In this document: in pieces, positions 16,367 to 24,702 of the stretch
Layout: every line of letters starts with the position of its first letter
Position numbering within the stretch: the stretch's first letter is position 1
Assembly: GCF_020073815.1 (NCBI RefSeq)
Contig: NZ_JAIQZJ010000007.1
Coordinates: forward strand, 186,001-250,000
Length of the DNA: 64,000 nucleotides
DNA from: Nocardioides mangrovi
GTDB taxonomy: Bacteria > Actinomycetota > Actinomycetes > Propionibacteriales > Nocardioidaceae
Reading direction: 5' to 3'
Position numbers and translations under genes: made by a program
The notes under the pieces: model-generated
Databases searched by the model: none
Seen by the model: the letters and a program-made list of their open reading frames with translations, nothing else
Told to the model about the DNA's origin: nothing

Positions 16367-16380
16367 TGGACACGTGTCCA
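16367..16380 (+). promoter_or_regulatory. Palindromic TetR-type operator TGGACACGTGTCCA
   Basis: A perfect 14-bp palindrome, TGGACACGTGTCCA, sits between the divergent P450 and TetR genes. It overlaps the GTG start of the TetR gene (16374), so the repressor would cover its own start and also the P450 promoter. The same half-sites lie at 10440-10453. A TTAACT sequence just upstream could serve as -10 for a leaderless transcript. Confidence 0.7.
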
Positions 16381-16949
16381 GCCAACTGTCTGTCTCGCCG
16401 CGCCAAGGGCTCAACGCGCGCCAGGCCGAGACCGCCGAGCGGCTGCTCGCCGCGGGGCTGGCGGAGCTCGAGGCGGTCGGTCACGAGACCCTGACCATCC
16501 GCACGGTCGCCCAGCGGGCGGGCGTCTCGCCGGCGACGGCGTACACCTACCTCGCCTCGAAGAACCACCTCTTCGCCGAGCTCTACCTGCGCTACCTGGT
16601 CGCCGACGAGGGCTGGTCGCCGTCGGGCGAGACGCCGCTCGAGCGGCTCCAGTCGGTCACCCGCCACCTCGCCGAGCAGCAGGCGGCGGCCCCCGCGCTC
16701 GCCGCCGCCGTCACCCCGGCGCTGCTGGGCTCCGACCCGGACGTCGAGCGGCTGCGGCTGCGGATCGGCGCGGAGTTCGTGGACCGCTTCCGGGGCGCGC
16801 TCGGCGACGACGCCGACCCGGCGGTCGTCGAGGCGGTCGCACTGGCCTTCTCCGGCGCGCTGCTCCAGGCCGGCATGGGCCTGATGACCTATCCCGAGCT
16901 CGCCGACCGCATCGACGCGGTCGTCGCCGTGATCATGAAGGGCCACTGA
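16374..16949 (+). CDS. TetR/AcrR-family regulator of the cyp51 cluster
   Basis: The 191-aa product has a TetR N-terminal helix-turn-helix: LTIRTVAQRAGVSPATAYTYLASKNHLFAEL (described in parts; recognition helix VSPATAYTY at about residues 51-59). The remaining helical domain would bind a ligand. The GTG start lies within a perfect palindrome, implying autoregulation. It overlaps the next gene (TGATG) and heads the CYP123-SDR-CYP51-ferredoxin operon, like Rv0767c next to M. tuberculosis cyp123. A paralogue with the same recognition helix lies at 25356. The ligand is unknown but may be a sterol- or lipid-derived acyl-CoA. Confidence 0.85.
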   Translation: MSSQLSVSPRQGLNARQAETAERLLAAGLAELEAVGHETLTIRTVAQRAGVSPATAYTYLASKNHLFAELYLRYLVADEGWSPSGETPLERLQSVTRHLAEQQAAAPALAAAVTPALLGSDPDVERLRLRIGAEFVDRFRGALGDDADPAVVEAVALAFSGALLQAGMGLMTYPELADRIDAVVAVIMKGH

Positions 16950-18172
16950 TGAGCACCCTGCAGCAGGCGCCCCACGTCCTGGACCCCTACGACTACGGCT
17001 TCCAGAACGACCCCTATCCGACGTACGCCTACCTCCGTGAGCACGAGCCGCTCCACCACAACCCGACGCTCGACCTCTGGGCGCTGACCCGGCACGCCGA
17101 CATCGCCGAGGCCGTCCGCACCGAGGGCACCTACTCCAACTCCTGGGGTGTCGCGATCGAGGAGTCGGCGTGGGGTCCCGACGCCCACAAGGTGATGTCG
17201 ATCCTCGGCATGGACCCGCCGCGCCAGAAGCAGATGCGCGCCCTGGTCTCCCGCGGCTTCACCCCGCGCCGCGTCTCCGACCTGCTGCCCCGCATCCAGG
17301 CGCTCACCGACCGCTACCTCACCGAGTGCCTCGAGCGCGAGAGCTTCGACTGGATCGCCGACTTCGCCGGCAAGCTCCCGATGGACGTCATCTCCGAGAT
17401 GATGGGCGTCCCGGAGGAGGACCGGGCCGAGATCCGGCGCCAGGCCGACATCGTCGTCCACCGCGAGGAGGGCGTGTACGACGTACCACCCGCCGGCGCG
17501 GAGGCCTCGCTCTTCCTGGTCGGCTACTACCAGGACATGGTGGCCCAGCGTCGTCGGCAGCCGACCGACGACCTGACCAGTGCGCTGATCGAGGCCGAGG
17601 TCAACGGCGAGCGGCTCTCCGACGAGGACGTCATCGCCTTCCTCTTCCTCATGGTCGTCGCGGGCAACGAGACCACCACCAAGCTGCTCGGCCACAGCCT
17701 CGTCCACCTGACCCGGCACCCGGACCAGTTCGAGAGCGTCTTCACGCGGCCCGAGCACGCCGACGACCTCGTGATCCCGTGGATCGAGGAGACGCTGCGC
17801 TTCGACACCTCGAGCCAGCTGCTCGCCCGCTACCTGCTCCGCGACGTCGAGATGCACGGAGTCGTCGCCCCCGCCGGCTCGAAGCTCCTGCTCTGCCTGG
17901 GCTCGGCCAACCGCGACGAGCGGGTCTTCAGCCGTCCCGAGGAGTACGACATCTCCCGGGACAAGGAGGAGCTGTCGCACCTGCTCAGCTTCGGCGGCGG
18001 CCGGCACTTCTGCCTGGGTGCCAACCTGGCCCGGCTCGAGGCGCGCATCGCCCTGGCCGCACTGGTCAGGCGGGTCCGCACCATCGACGTCGCGCACGAC
18101 GACTGCGTGCGCGTGCACTCGGTCAACGTGCGCGGCTTCGCGTCCGTCCCGGTCACGGTCGGGGTGCGCTGA
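16949..18172 (+). CDS. Cytochrome P450, CYP123-like
   Basis: A 407-aa P450. It has the haem loop SFGGGRHFCLGANLAR, I-helix VVAGNETTTKLLGHSL and ExxR in IEETLRFDTSSQ. The start DPYDYGFQNDPYPTY and end RVHSVNVRGFASVPV resemble M. tuberculosis CYP123 (Rv0766c), whose substrate is unproven. The ATG overlaps the TetR stop (ATGA-type junction) and the stop overlaps the SDR start, so the gene is translationally coupled on both sides. The ferredoxin at 20464 is the likely electron donor. Confidence 0.85.
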   Translation: MSTLQQAPHVLDPYDYGFQNDPYPTYAYLREHEPLHHNPTLDLWALTRHADIAEAVRTEGTYSNSWGVAIEESAWGPDAHKVMSILGMDPPRQKQMRALVSRGFTPRRVSDLLPRIQALTDRYLTECLERESFDWIADFAGKLPMDVISEMMGVPEEDRAEIRRQADIVVHREEGVYDVPPAGAEASLFLVGYYQDMVAQRRRQPTDDLTSALIEAEVNGERLSDEDVIAFLFLMVVAGNETTTKLLGHSLVHLTRHPDQFESVFTRPEHADDLVIPWIEETLRFDTSSQLLARYLLRDVEMHGVVAPAGSKLLLCLGSANRDERVFSRPEEYDISRDKEELSHLLSFGGGRHFCLGANLARLEARIALAALVRRVRTIDVAHDDCVRVHSVNVRGFASVPVTVGVR

Positions 18173-18948
18173 TGGGCCGCTTCGTCCACCCCGAGCGCCG
18201 GCCCGCCGCCGTCACCGGCGCCTCGTCGGGCATCGGCGCCGCGACCGCGCTCGCGCTGGCCGCGCTCGGCCACCCGGTCGCGCTCGGCGCGCGCCGTACC
18301 GACCGGCTCGACGAGCTCGCCGCCCGGATCCGCGCCGAGGGCGGCGAGGTGTCCGCCCACGCGCTCGACCTGACCGACGACGAGTCCGTCGCCACCTTCG
18401 CGGAGAAGGTGACCGCCGACCTCGGCGACATCGAGGTCGTGATCAGCAACGCCGGGCTGGTGCAGCCAGGGACGACGTACGAGGTCGAGACGGCGCAGTT
18501 CGCCCATGAGATCGACCTCAACATCGTCGGCGCGCAGCGGCTCGCGCGCGCCTTCGTGCCCGGCATGGTCGAGCGGCAGCGCGGCGACATCGTCTTCGTC
18601 TCCTCCGACGTGGCCGTCCGGGCCCGGCCCTTCATGGCGTCGTACGCCGCCGGCAAGTGGGGCCTCGAGGGCTTCGCCCACGCCATGCAGATGGAGCTCG
18701 AGGGCACCGGCGTGCGCGCGTCGATCGTTCGTCCCGGCCCGACGCAGAGCGAGATGGGCTCGGCGTGGGCCGACGAGGACGCCGCCTTCGTCATCACCCA
18801 GTGGGTGCGCTTCGGCCTGGCCCGCCACCCGCGCCTGCTCAAGGCCTCTGCCCTGGCCGATGCGATCGCCACGATCGTCACGGCGCCGCGCGGGGTCCAC
18901 CTCAACCTGGTCGAAGTCACCCCCGAAGCCACCGTGGAGCCCCGATGA
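18172..18948 (+). CDS. Short-chain dehydrogenase (Rv0765c-like)
   Basis: A 258-aa SDR. The nucleotide-binding TGASSGIGAATALA lies at about residues 14-27, NAG at about 94-96, and the catalytic S...YAAGK in FVSSDVAVRARPFMASYAAGK (described in parts). It has the usual length of a classical SDR and probably uses NAD(P) to interconvert an alcohol and a ketone. It sits between CYP123- and CYP51-like genes with single-base and ATGA overlaps, which suggests it oxidises P450 hydroxylation products. The substrate is not identifiable. Confidence 0.85.
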   Translation: MGRFVHPERRPAAVTGASSGIGAATALALAALGHPVALGARRTDRLDELAARIRAEGGEVSAHALDLTDDESVATFAEKVTADLGDIEVVISNAGLVQPGTTYEVETAQFAHEIDLNIVGAQRLARAFVPGMVERQRGDIVFVSSDVAVRARPFMASYAAGKWGLEGFAHAMQMELEGTGVRASIVRPGPTQSEMGSAWADEDAAFVITQWVRFGLARHPRLLKASALADAIATIVTAPRGVHLNLVEVTPEATVEPR

Positions 18949-20297
18949 CCGTGTCCGACATCCCCGAGGTCTCCTACGCCGTCGCCGACGACGGGCACGG
19001 CCACCTGGCCGAGATGCGGGTCGACCCGATCGGCCTCTTCCAGCGCGTGTACGACGAGTGCGGCGACATCGGCCGCTTCCGGCTGGCCGACAAGGACGTC
19101 GTCCTCGTCTTCGGCGGCGAGGCGCAGGAGCAGTTCTTCCGGGCCCCCGACTCGACCCTCGACCAGGCGGCGGCGTACCCCTTCATGACGCCGATCTTCG
19201 GCAAGGGCGTGGTCTTCGACGCCTCGCCCGAGGAGCGCCAGCAGATGCTGAAGAACCAGGCCCTGCGCGGCGAGCAGATGCGCGGGCACGCCTCGACGAT
19301 CGAGGCCGAGATCAACCGGATGGTCGCCGCGTGGGGCGACGAGGGCGAGATCGACCTGCTCGACTGGTTCGCCGAGCTGACCATCTACACGACGTCGTCG
19401 TGCCTGATCGGCAAGCCCTTCCGCGAGGAGCTCGACGAGCGCTTCGCCCACGAGTACCACGAGCTCGAGCGCGGCACCGACGCCATCGCCTACGTCGACC
19501 CCTACGCCGACATCGAGTCCTTCCGCAGGCGCGACGCCGCGCGCGAGAACCTCGTCGCGCTCGTCCAGGGGATCATCGACAGGCGCAAGGCGCGGGCCGA
19601 GGTGAATGGAGGGAGCGTCGCCAAGGAGGACCGCGACCTCCTCGACGTGCTCATCTCGATCGACATGAGCGCCGACTACATCACCGGCATCTTCATCTCG
19701 ATGATGTTCGCCGGCCACCACACCTCGTCGGGCACCGCGTCCTGGGCCCTGATCGAGCTGATGCGCCACCCGGAGACGATGTCGGCGGTGGTCAAGGAGC
19801 TCGACGAGCTGTACGCCGACGGCTCGGAGGTCTCCTTCCAGGCGCTGCGGTCGATCCCGGTGCTGGAGTCGGCGCTCAAGGAGACGCTGCGGCTGCACCC
19901 GCCGCTGATCATCCTGATGCGGGTGGTCGTCGAGGAGATCGAGCTGGCCGGCCACGTGATCCCGGCGGGCACCGTCGTCGCCGCCTCGCCCCGGGTCTCC
20001 AACCGGATCGCCGAGGACTTCCCCAACCCGGAGTCCTTCGACCCCGGCCGCTACATCGACCCGCGCCAGGAGGACCTCCAGAACCGCTGGACCTGGATCC
20101 CCTTCGGCGCCGGCAAGCACCGCTGCGTCGGCAACGCCTTCGCGATGATGCAGATGAAGGCGATCTTCTCGGTGATCCTGCGCGACTACGAGTTCGAGAT
20201 GGTCCAGCCGTCCGAGGACTACCGGGACGACGTGTCGAAGATGGTCATCCAGCTCGCGAAGCCCGCCCGCGTGCGCTACCGCCGGAGGGCGCGATGA
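18945..20297 (+). CDS. cyp51: Cytochrome P450 CYP51, sterol 14alpha-demethylase-like
   Basis: A 450-aa P450 very like mycobacterial CYP51. Shared marks include AAYPFMTPIFGKGVVFDAS (B/C region), LTIYTTSSCLIGK, the I-helix MMFAGHHTSSGTASW, ExxR in LKETLRLHPPLIILMR and the haem loop WIPFGAGKHRCVGNAFA. CYP51 removes the 14alpha-methyl group of sterols in three oxidation steps. It is rare in bacteria without de novo sterol synthesis, and its role there is unsettled. It is coupled by ATGA to the SDR, followed after an inverted repeat pair by a ferredoxin, as in M. tuberculosis Rv0764c-Rv0763c. Confidence 0.92.
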   Translation: MTVSDIPEVSYAVADDGHGHLAEMRVDPIGLFQRVYDECGDIGRFRLADKDVVLVFGGEAQEQFFRAPDSTLDQAAAYPFMTPIFGKGVVFDASPEERQQMLKNQALRGEQMRGHASTIEAEINRMVAAWGDEGEIDLLDWFAELTIYTTSSCLIGKPFREELDERFAHEYHELERGTDAIAYVDPYADIESFRRRDAARENLVALVQGIIDRRKARAEVNGGSVAKEDRDLLDVLISIDMSADYITGIFISMMFAGHHTSSGTASWALIELMRHPETMSAVVKELDELYADGSEVSFQALRSIPVLESALKETLRLHPPLIILMRVVVEEIELAGHVIPAGTVVAASPRVSNRIAEDFPNPESFDPGRYIDPRQEDLQNRWTWIPFGAGKHRCVGNAFAMMQMKAIFSVILRDYEFEMVQPSEDYRDDVSKMVIQLAKPARVRYRRRAR

Positions 20298-20301
20298 CGC
20301 T

Positions 20302-20430
20302 GGTTGAGGTGCGAAGGCGCCCCGCGCCTGAGCCTCGAAACCCGGTGAGGCGTACGACGGCCCCGGACCAGGCGGTCCCCCGGCAAGACGGGTTTCGAGG
20401 CTCGGCGCTAGCGCGCCTCGCACCTCAACC
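20302..20430. repeat. Inverted pair of GGTTGAGG repeats (copies D and E)
   Basis: Copy D (20302-20345, plus orientation) and copy E (20389-20430, minus orientation) face each other around a 43-base loop, so an RNA here would fold into a stem of about 42 base pairs with few mismatches. Copy D reads GGTTGAGGTGCGAAGGCGC and ends ACCCGG; copy E carries GCGCTAGCG at its centre. The pair sits between the end of cyp51 and the ferredoxin start within an otherwise overlapping operon. It could reduce or protect transcript, or be an insertion. Confidence 0.8.
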
Positions 20431-20463
20431 GGCGTGGGGTTGCCCCGACCGAGGTGGTGCGCG

Positions 20464-20670
20464 ATGAGCTTCAGGGTGGTCGCCGACCTCGGGCTCTGCC
20501 AGGGGCACCAGATGTGCCAGGGCGAGGCGCCCGACGTCTTCGGCTTCGACGACGACACCGACCAGGTGGTGCTCAAGCAGGAGCACCCCGACGAGTCCCT
20601 GCGGTCCGACGTGCAGTCGGCCGTGACGTACTGCCCAGCCATGGCGCTCGCCATCGAGGAGGATCAGTGA
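20464..20670 (+). CDS. 3Fe-4S-type ferredoxin (Rv0763c-like)
   Basis: A 68-aa ferredoxin. Three cysteines are arranged LCQGHQMCQGEAPDVFGF and, near the end, TYCPAMALAI, the C-X5-C...CP pattern of single-cluster P450 ferredoxins. It should pass electrons to the CYP51 and probably CYP123 enzymes. ATG 20464 is chosen because the upstream start lies in the non-conserved gap. Its stop overlaps the GTG of the NTF2-like gene, so it is coupled to the second half of the operon. No ferredoxin reductase gene is present in this window. Confidence 0.9.
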   Translation: MSFRVVADLGLCQGHQMCQGEAPDVFGFDDDTDQVVLKQEHPDESLRSDVQSAVTYCPAMALAIEEDQ

Positions 20671-21284
20671 GTCTCACCCGAGCAGAGATCGAGGAGTTCT
20701 GGGACTCCTGGCTCGACATCAACCGCAAGGCCGAGGCCAGCGGTGACTGGCGCGTGATGGCGGAGTGGTACGCCGAGGACGCGACGTACGGCTGGATGCT
20801 GACGCCGGACGAGCACTTCATGGCTGTCGGCCGCGACCAGATCCGGGACTGGGCGATCGGCATCGAGATGGACGGCTTCGACGGCTGGCACTACGACTAC
20901 CAGGCGACCGTCATCGACGAGAAGAACGCCATGGTCGTGGGCTTCTGGAAGCAGCGCGCCGGCATCACCGACGACGCCACGGGCAAGGAGTTCGAGATCC
21001 CGGGCCTCGGCGGCAGCTGGTTCGGGGTCGAGCGCCAGCCGGACGGCGACCTCAAGTTCGCCTGGCAGCGCGACTGGTTCGACTTCGGCGCGATGGCCCA
21101 CACGATGGGTGCGATCCTCAAGTCCGGCAAGGCGCCCGACACGCTCCACGAGCGGCTCAAGGTCTTCGGCCTCGGCGTCCCCGGCCACTACAAGCCCGAG
21201 GACCTGCCGTCGACCGTGTGGCCGCCGCCGGTCGAGGTCGGCCAGTTCCGCACCCAGGAGACCGCACCCGAGGCGACCGCATGA
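20667..21284 (+). CDS. NTF2/SnoaL-like protein
   Basis: A 205-aa protein of the NTF2-like superfamily (SnoaL/ketosteroid-isomerase fold). Visible are the helical start EIEEFWDSWLDINRKAEA, the WYAEDATYGWM core strand and the repeated aromatic FDGWHYDYQ and GFWKQRAG segments. The C-terminal extension is typical of actinobacterial members in lipid loci. No catalytic residues can be assigned with certainty. GTG 20667 overlaps the ferredoxin stop, and an AGGAGG precedes it. It lies between the electron carrier and an aldehyde dehydrogenase, so a role in the same oxidation route is likely. Confidence 0.6.
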   Translation: MSLTRAEIEEFWDSWLDINRKAEASGDWRVMAEWYAEDATYGWMLTPDEHFMAVGRDQIRDWAIGIEMDGFDGWHYDYQATVIDEKNAMVVGFWKQRAGITDDATGKEFEIPGLGGSWFGVERQPDGDLKFAWQRDWFDFGAMAHTMGAILKSGKAPDTLHERLKVFGLGVPGHYKPEDLPSTVWPPPVEVGQFRTQETAPEATA

Positions 21285-22747
21285 GTGCCCTGCCCCCGCC
21301 GGCCCAGCAGCTCATCGACGGCAAGCTCGTCGCGGCCAGCGACGGCGCGACGTACCCGGTCCTCAACCCCGCCACGGGCCAGGAGATCGGCGTCGCCCCG
21401 GACGGCACCGCCGCCGACGTGGACGCCGCGATCGCCGCCGCCCGACGCGCCTTCGACGAGACCGACTGGTCGACGAACACCGAGCTGCGGCTGCGCTGCC
21501 TGCGCCAGCTCCACCAGGCGCTGCTCGACGACGCCGAGCCCTTCAAGGCGCTGACGACCGCCGAGGTCGGCATGCCCGGCTTCATGATGGGCGCCGCCGG
21601 CTTCGACGTCCCGGTCGGCGGCCTCAAGTGGGTCACCGACCTGCTCGAGGGCTACGAGTTCGAGAGCGACCTCGGCGTCGCGTCGCCGATGGGCATCCCG
21701 AGCCGGCGCACCGTGCGCCGCGAGCCGGTCGGCGTCGTGGCCGCGATCTCGCCGTGGAACGTGCCGACCCAGATCAACCTCGCCAAGATCGGCCCGGCCC
21801 TCGCGGCCGGCTGCACCGTCGTGCTCAAGCCGGCGCCGGACACCCCGTGGGTGGCCGCCGAGCTGGGCCGCCTGGTGGCCGAGCACACCGACATCCCGGC
21901 CGGCGTCTTCAACGTCGTCACGCCGCGGTCCAACGAGGTCGCCTCGCAGCTGACCACCGACCCGCGGGTCGACATGGTGTCCTTCACCGGCTCCACCGGC
22001 GTCGGCCGCGCGATCATGGCCGCCGCCGCCCCCACGCTGAAGAAGGTCTTCCTCGAGCTCGGCGGCAAGTCCGCCGCGATCGTGCTCGACGACGCCGACA
22101 TCGCCTCTGCTGCGGGCGCGACGGCCTTCACGTCGATCATCCACGCGGGCCAGGGCTGCGCGATCACCACCCGCCTGCTCGTCCCTCGGGAGAAGTACGA
22201 CGAGGCCGTGCAGGTCGCCGCCGCGACGATGGAGTCGATCGGCGCCAAGGATCCGGCCGACCCGAGTGCGATCTGCGGCCCGGTCATCTCGCAGGCCCAG
22301 CGCGACCGCGTCGAGGCCTACCTGCGGCTGGCCGAGGAGGAGGGTGGCACGTTCGCCACCGGTGGTCACGTCATCGACCAGGACGGCTACTGGGTCCAGC
22401 CGACCGTCATCGCCGGGCTCGACAACTCCAGCCGCCTGGCGCAGGAGGAGATCTTCGGGCCGGTGCTCGTCGTCATCCCGCACGACGGCGACGACGACGC
22501 GGTCCGGATCGCCAACGACTCGGCGTACGGCCTCTCGGGGTCGGTCGAGTCCGGCGACCTCGAGCGCGCGAAGGCCGTGGCGGCCCGGATCCGCACCGGC
22601 ACGATCGCCGTCAACGGCGGGGTGTGGTTCAGCCCCGACGCGCCGTTCGGCGGCTACAAGCAGTCCGGCATCGGCCGCGAGATGGGCGTCGCCGGCTTCG
22701 AGGAGTACCTCGAGACCAAGACCATTGCCGAACCCGCGAAGGGATGA
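21281..22747 (+). CDS. Aldehyde dehydrogenase (Rv0768 aldA-like)
   Basis: A 488-aa NAD(P)-dependent aldehyde dehydrogenase. SPWNVPTQINLAKIGPALAA and the Rossmann FTGSTGVGR are present, LELGGKSA supplies the general-base glutamate (about residue 262), and the catalytic cysteine is in HAGQGCAITTRL (about residue 296). Length and motifs are full. It begins ATGAG over the previous stop and ends at an ATGA overlap with the SDR. In M. tuberculosis the corresponding aldA (Rv0768) is transcribed away from the cyp51 operon; here it is continuous with it. A likely job is oxidising aldehydes produced by the P450s. Confidence 0.88.
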   Translation: MSALPPPAQQLIDGKLVAASDGATYPVLNPATGQEIGVAPDGTAADVDAAIAAARRAFDETDWSTNTELRLRCLRQLHQALLDDAEPFKALTTAEVGMPGFMMGAAGFDVPVGGLKWVTDLLEGYEFESDLGVASPMGIPSRRTVRREPVGVVAAISPWNVPTQINLAKIGPALAAGCTVVLKPAPDTPWVAAELGRLVAEHTDIPAGVFNVVTPRSNEVASQLTTDPRVDMVSFTGSTGVGRAIMAAAAPTLKKVFLELGGKSAAIVLDDADIASAAGATAFTSIIHAGQGCAITTRLLVPREKYDEAVQVAAATMESIGAKDPADPSAICGPVISQAQRDRVEAYLRLAEEEGGTFATGGHVIDQDGYWVQPTVIAGLDNSSRLAQEEIFGPVLVVIPHDGDDDAVRIANDSAYGLSGSVESGDLERAKAVAARIRTGTIAVNGGVWFSPDAPFGGYKQSGIGREMGVAGFEEYLETKTIAEPAKG

Positions 22748-23481
22748 ACATGCGTTTCGAGAACAAGGTCGTCGTCGTCACCGGCGCGGCCCAGGGCATC
22801 GGTGAGGCCTACGCCCGCGCCCTCGCGGCCGAGGGTGCCTCGGTCGTCGTCGCAGACCTCAACGCCGACGCCGGTCAGAAGGTCGCGGCCGACATCGGCG
22901 GGCTCTTCGTCCGGTGCGACGTGTCGTCGCACGAGGACGCGGCGGCGCTGGTCGAGGCGACGGTCGCGGCGTACGGCGGGATCGACGGGCTGGTCAACAA
23001 CGCCGCGATCTACGGCGACATGGCCTTCGACCTGCTGATCAGCGTCGACTGGGACTACTACCGGACGTTCATGTCGGTGAACATGGACGGCGCCCTGGTG
23101 ATGACCCGGGCCGTCTACCCCGAGCTGCAGAAGCGCGGCGGCGGCGCGATCGTCAACCAGTCGAGCACGGCTGCCTACCTCTACTCCGGCTTCTACGGGC
23201 TGGCGAAGGTCGGCGTCAACGGCCTCACCCAGCAGCTCGCGCACGAGCTCGGCGGCATGAAGATCCGGGTCAACGCGATCGCGCCCGGCCCCACCGACAC
23301 CGCGGCGACCCAGAAGCAGGCCGGTGACGCGGCCAAGGACCTGGTCAAGGGTCTGGCGCTCAAGCGGATGGGTCAGCCGGAGGACATGGTGGGCGCCTGC
23401 CTCTTCCTGCTCTCCGACGAGTCGTCGTGGGTGACGGGCCAGATCATCGCCGTCGACGGCGGACAGACGTTCCGCGCATGA
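22744..23481 (+). CDS. Short-chain dehydrogenase (Rv0769-like)
   Basis: A 245-aa classical SDR with TGAAQGIGEAYARALAAEG at the start, NNAA at about residues 82-85, the SSTAAYLYSGFYGLAK active site and the C-terminal GQIIAVDGGQ. The segments NQSSTAAYLYSGFYGLAKVG and GGMKIRVNAIAPGP closely match Rv0769 of the mycobacterial cluster. ATG 22744 overlaps the aldehyde dehydrogenase stop; a second ATG at 22750 is possible. Its TGA overlaps the next ATG, so it is coupled. The substrate is unknown. Confidence 0.88.
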   Translation: MNMRFENKVVVVTGAAQGIGEAYARALAAEGASVVVADLNADAGQKVAADIGGLFVRCDVSSHEDAAALVEATVAAYGGIDGLVNNAAIYGDMAFDLLISVDWDYYRTFMSVNMDGALVMTRAVYPELQKRGGGAIVNQSSTAAYLYSGFYGLAKVGVNGLTQQLAHELGGMKIRVNAIAPGPTDTAATQKQAGDAAKDLVKGLALKRMGQPEDMVGACLFLLSDESSWVTGQIIAVDGGQTFRA

Positions 23482-24317
23482 CGACGCGTGTGGGCTTCGT
23501 CGGCCTCGGCAACATCGGCAGGCCGATGGCGCTGCGGCTGGCGAAGAGCGACGGCATCGACCTGTGGGTGTACGACGTGGTGCGCGAGCCGGTCGCGGAG
23601 CTGGAGGAGGCCGGTGCCCGCGGAGCGGACTCCGTCGCCGCGCTGGCCGCGCGCTCGGACGTCATCTGCGTGATGGTCCGCGACGACGACCAGGTGCGCG
23701 ACGTGCTCGGCGAGGTCCTGGGCGTCTCGGGAGACGCGCAGACGGTGGTGATCCACTCGACGGTCGCGCCGGACACCCCGGCCCAGCTCGCCGACGTGGC
23801 CGCGAGGCACGGCGTGAAGGTGCTCGACGCCCCGGTCAGCGGCGGCGCGATGGGCGCCGCCGAGGGCACGCTGGCGATCATGGTCGGCGGCTCCGACGAG
23901 GCGTTCGCCGCGGCCCGGCCGGCGCTCGACGCGATGTCGTCGTACGTCGTGCACGCGGGGCCGATCGGCGCGGGCACGAAGTTCAAGCTGGCCCGCAACC
24001 TCATGCACTTCGTGGCCTTCACGGCCGCGACCGAGGCGCAGCGGCTGGCCGAGGCCTCGGGGCTCGACATCGTCGAGCTCGGCAAGGTCGTGCGGCACAC
24101 GGACGCCATCACGGGCGGTCCCGGCGCGATCATGCACCGCGCCACGACCGCTCCCATCGAGGAGGGCGACTTCTGGATGGGCGTCATGGAGCACGTGGTG
24201 GCGCTGGGGGAGAAGGACCTGCGGTTCGCGATCGAGCTCGCGGACGAGCAGGGCGTGGACGTCCCGCTCGCGAGGCTGTCTCTCGAGCGACTCGGAAAGG
24301 GGCTCGGCCTTGGGTAA
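23478..24317 (+). CDS. Beta-hydroxyacid dehydrogenase family protein (Rv0770-like)
   Basis: A 279-aa protein of the 3-hydroxyisobutyrate/6-phosphogluconate dehydrogenase family. The N-terminal Rossmann VGFVGLGNIGRPMALRL, the substrate-binding DAPVSGGAMGAAEGTLAIMVGG and the catalytic lysine in GAGTKFKLARNLM (about residue 171) are all present. Enzymes of this family oxidise small hydroxyacids with NAD(P). ATG 23478 overlaps the SDR stop. It lies in the same order as Rv0770 in the mycobacterial cyp51 cluster. Confidence 0.85.
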   Translation: MTTRVGFVGLGNIGRPMALRLAKSDGIDLWVYDVVREPVAELEEAGARGADSVAALAARSDVICVMVRDDDQVRDVLGEVLGVSGDAQTVVIHSTVAPDTPAQLADVAARHGVKVLDAPVSGGAMGAAEGTLAIMVGGSDEAFAAARPALDAMSSYVVHAGPIGAGTKFKLARNLMHFVAFTAATEAQRLAEASGLDIVELGKVVRHTDAITGGPGAIMHRATTAPIEEGDFWMGVMEHVVALGEKDLRFAIELADEQGVDVPLARLSLERLGKGLGLG

Positions 24318-24702
24318 GTTCGACGACCTCCCGGAGGCCCGCCGGCGCGGGCTGGAGAAGATGGAGGAGGTCTACGGCTTCGAGATGACCGACGGGAGCG
24401 GCGACTTCTTCCGCTACACCGCCGAGCACCTCTTCGGCGACATCTGGCAGCGGCCGGGCCTCTCGACCCGCGACCGCCGGATCTTCCTGATCGGCATGCT
24501 CGTCGGCCAGCGCGCCAACGACGTGCTCACGATCCAGGTCCCGGCCGCGCTCGCCAACGAGGAGCTGGACGCCGAGGCGCTGCGCGAGCTCGTGATCCTC
24601 GCCTGCCACTACGACGGCTGGCCCAACGGCTCCCGGATGAACGCCGTGGTCGAGGACTCCATCGCCAAGGCCGAGCGCGCCAGGGCGAAGAAGGAATCGT
24701 GA
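24310..24702 (+). CDS. Carboxymuconolactone decarboxylase family protein
   Basis: A 130-aa helical CMD/AhpD-type protein resembling Rv0771. The segment TRDRRIFLIGMLVGQRAN and the later LRELVILACHYDGWPN follow the family pattern. A conserved cysteine (ACHYD) is present, but the CxxC pair of AhpD is absent, so peroxidase activity is unlikely. Start TTG 24310 overlaps the previous gene by eight bases; an ATG at 24361 is possible but would cut the first helix. The function in this cluster is unknown. Confidence 0.75.
   Translation: MGKFDDLPEARRRGLEKMEEVYGFEMTDGSGDFFRYTAEHLFGDIWQRPGLSTRDRRIFLIGMLVGQRANDVLTIQVPAALANEELDAEALRELVILACHYDGWPNGSRMNAVVEDSIAKAERARAKKES

Noticed and set aside
18153..20654. 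Minus-strand open frame of 833 codons
   Set aside because: It is opposite the SDR and CYP51 genes, whose motifs are clear; the product would be unlike any protein and crosses the palindromic repeats.
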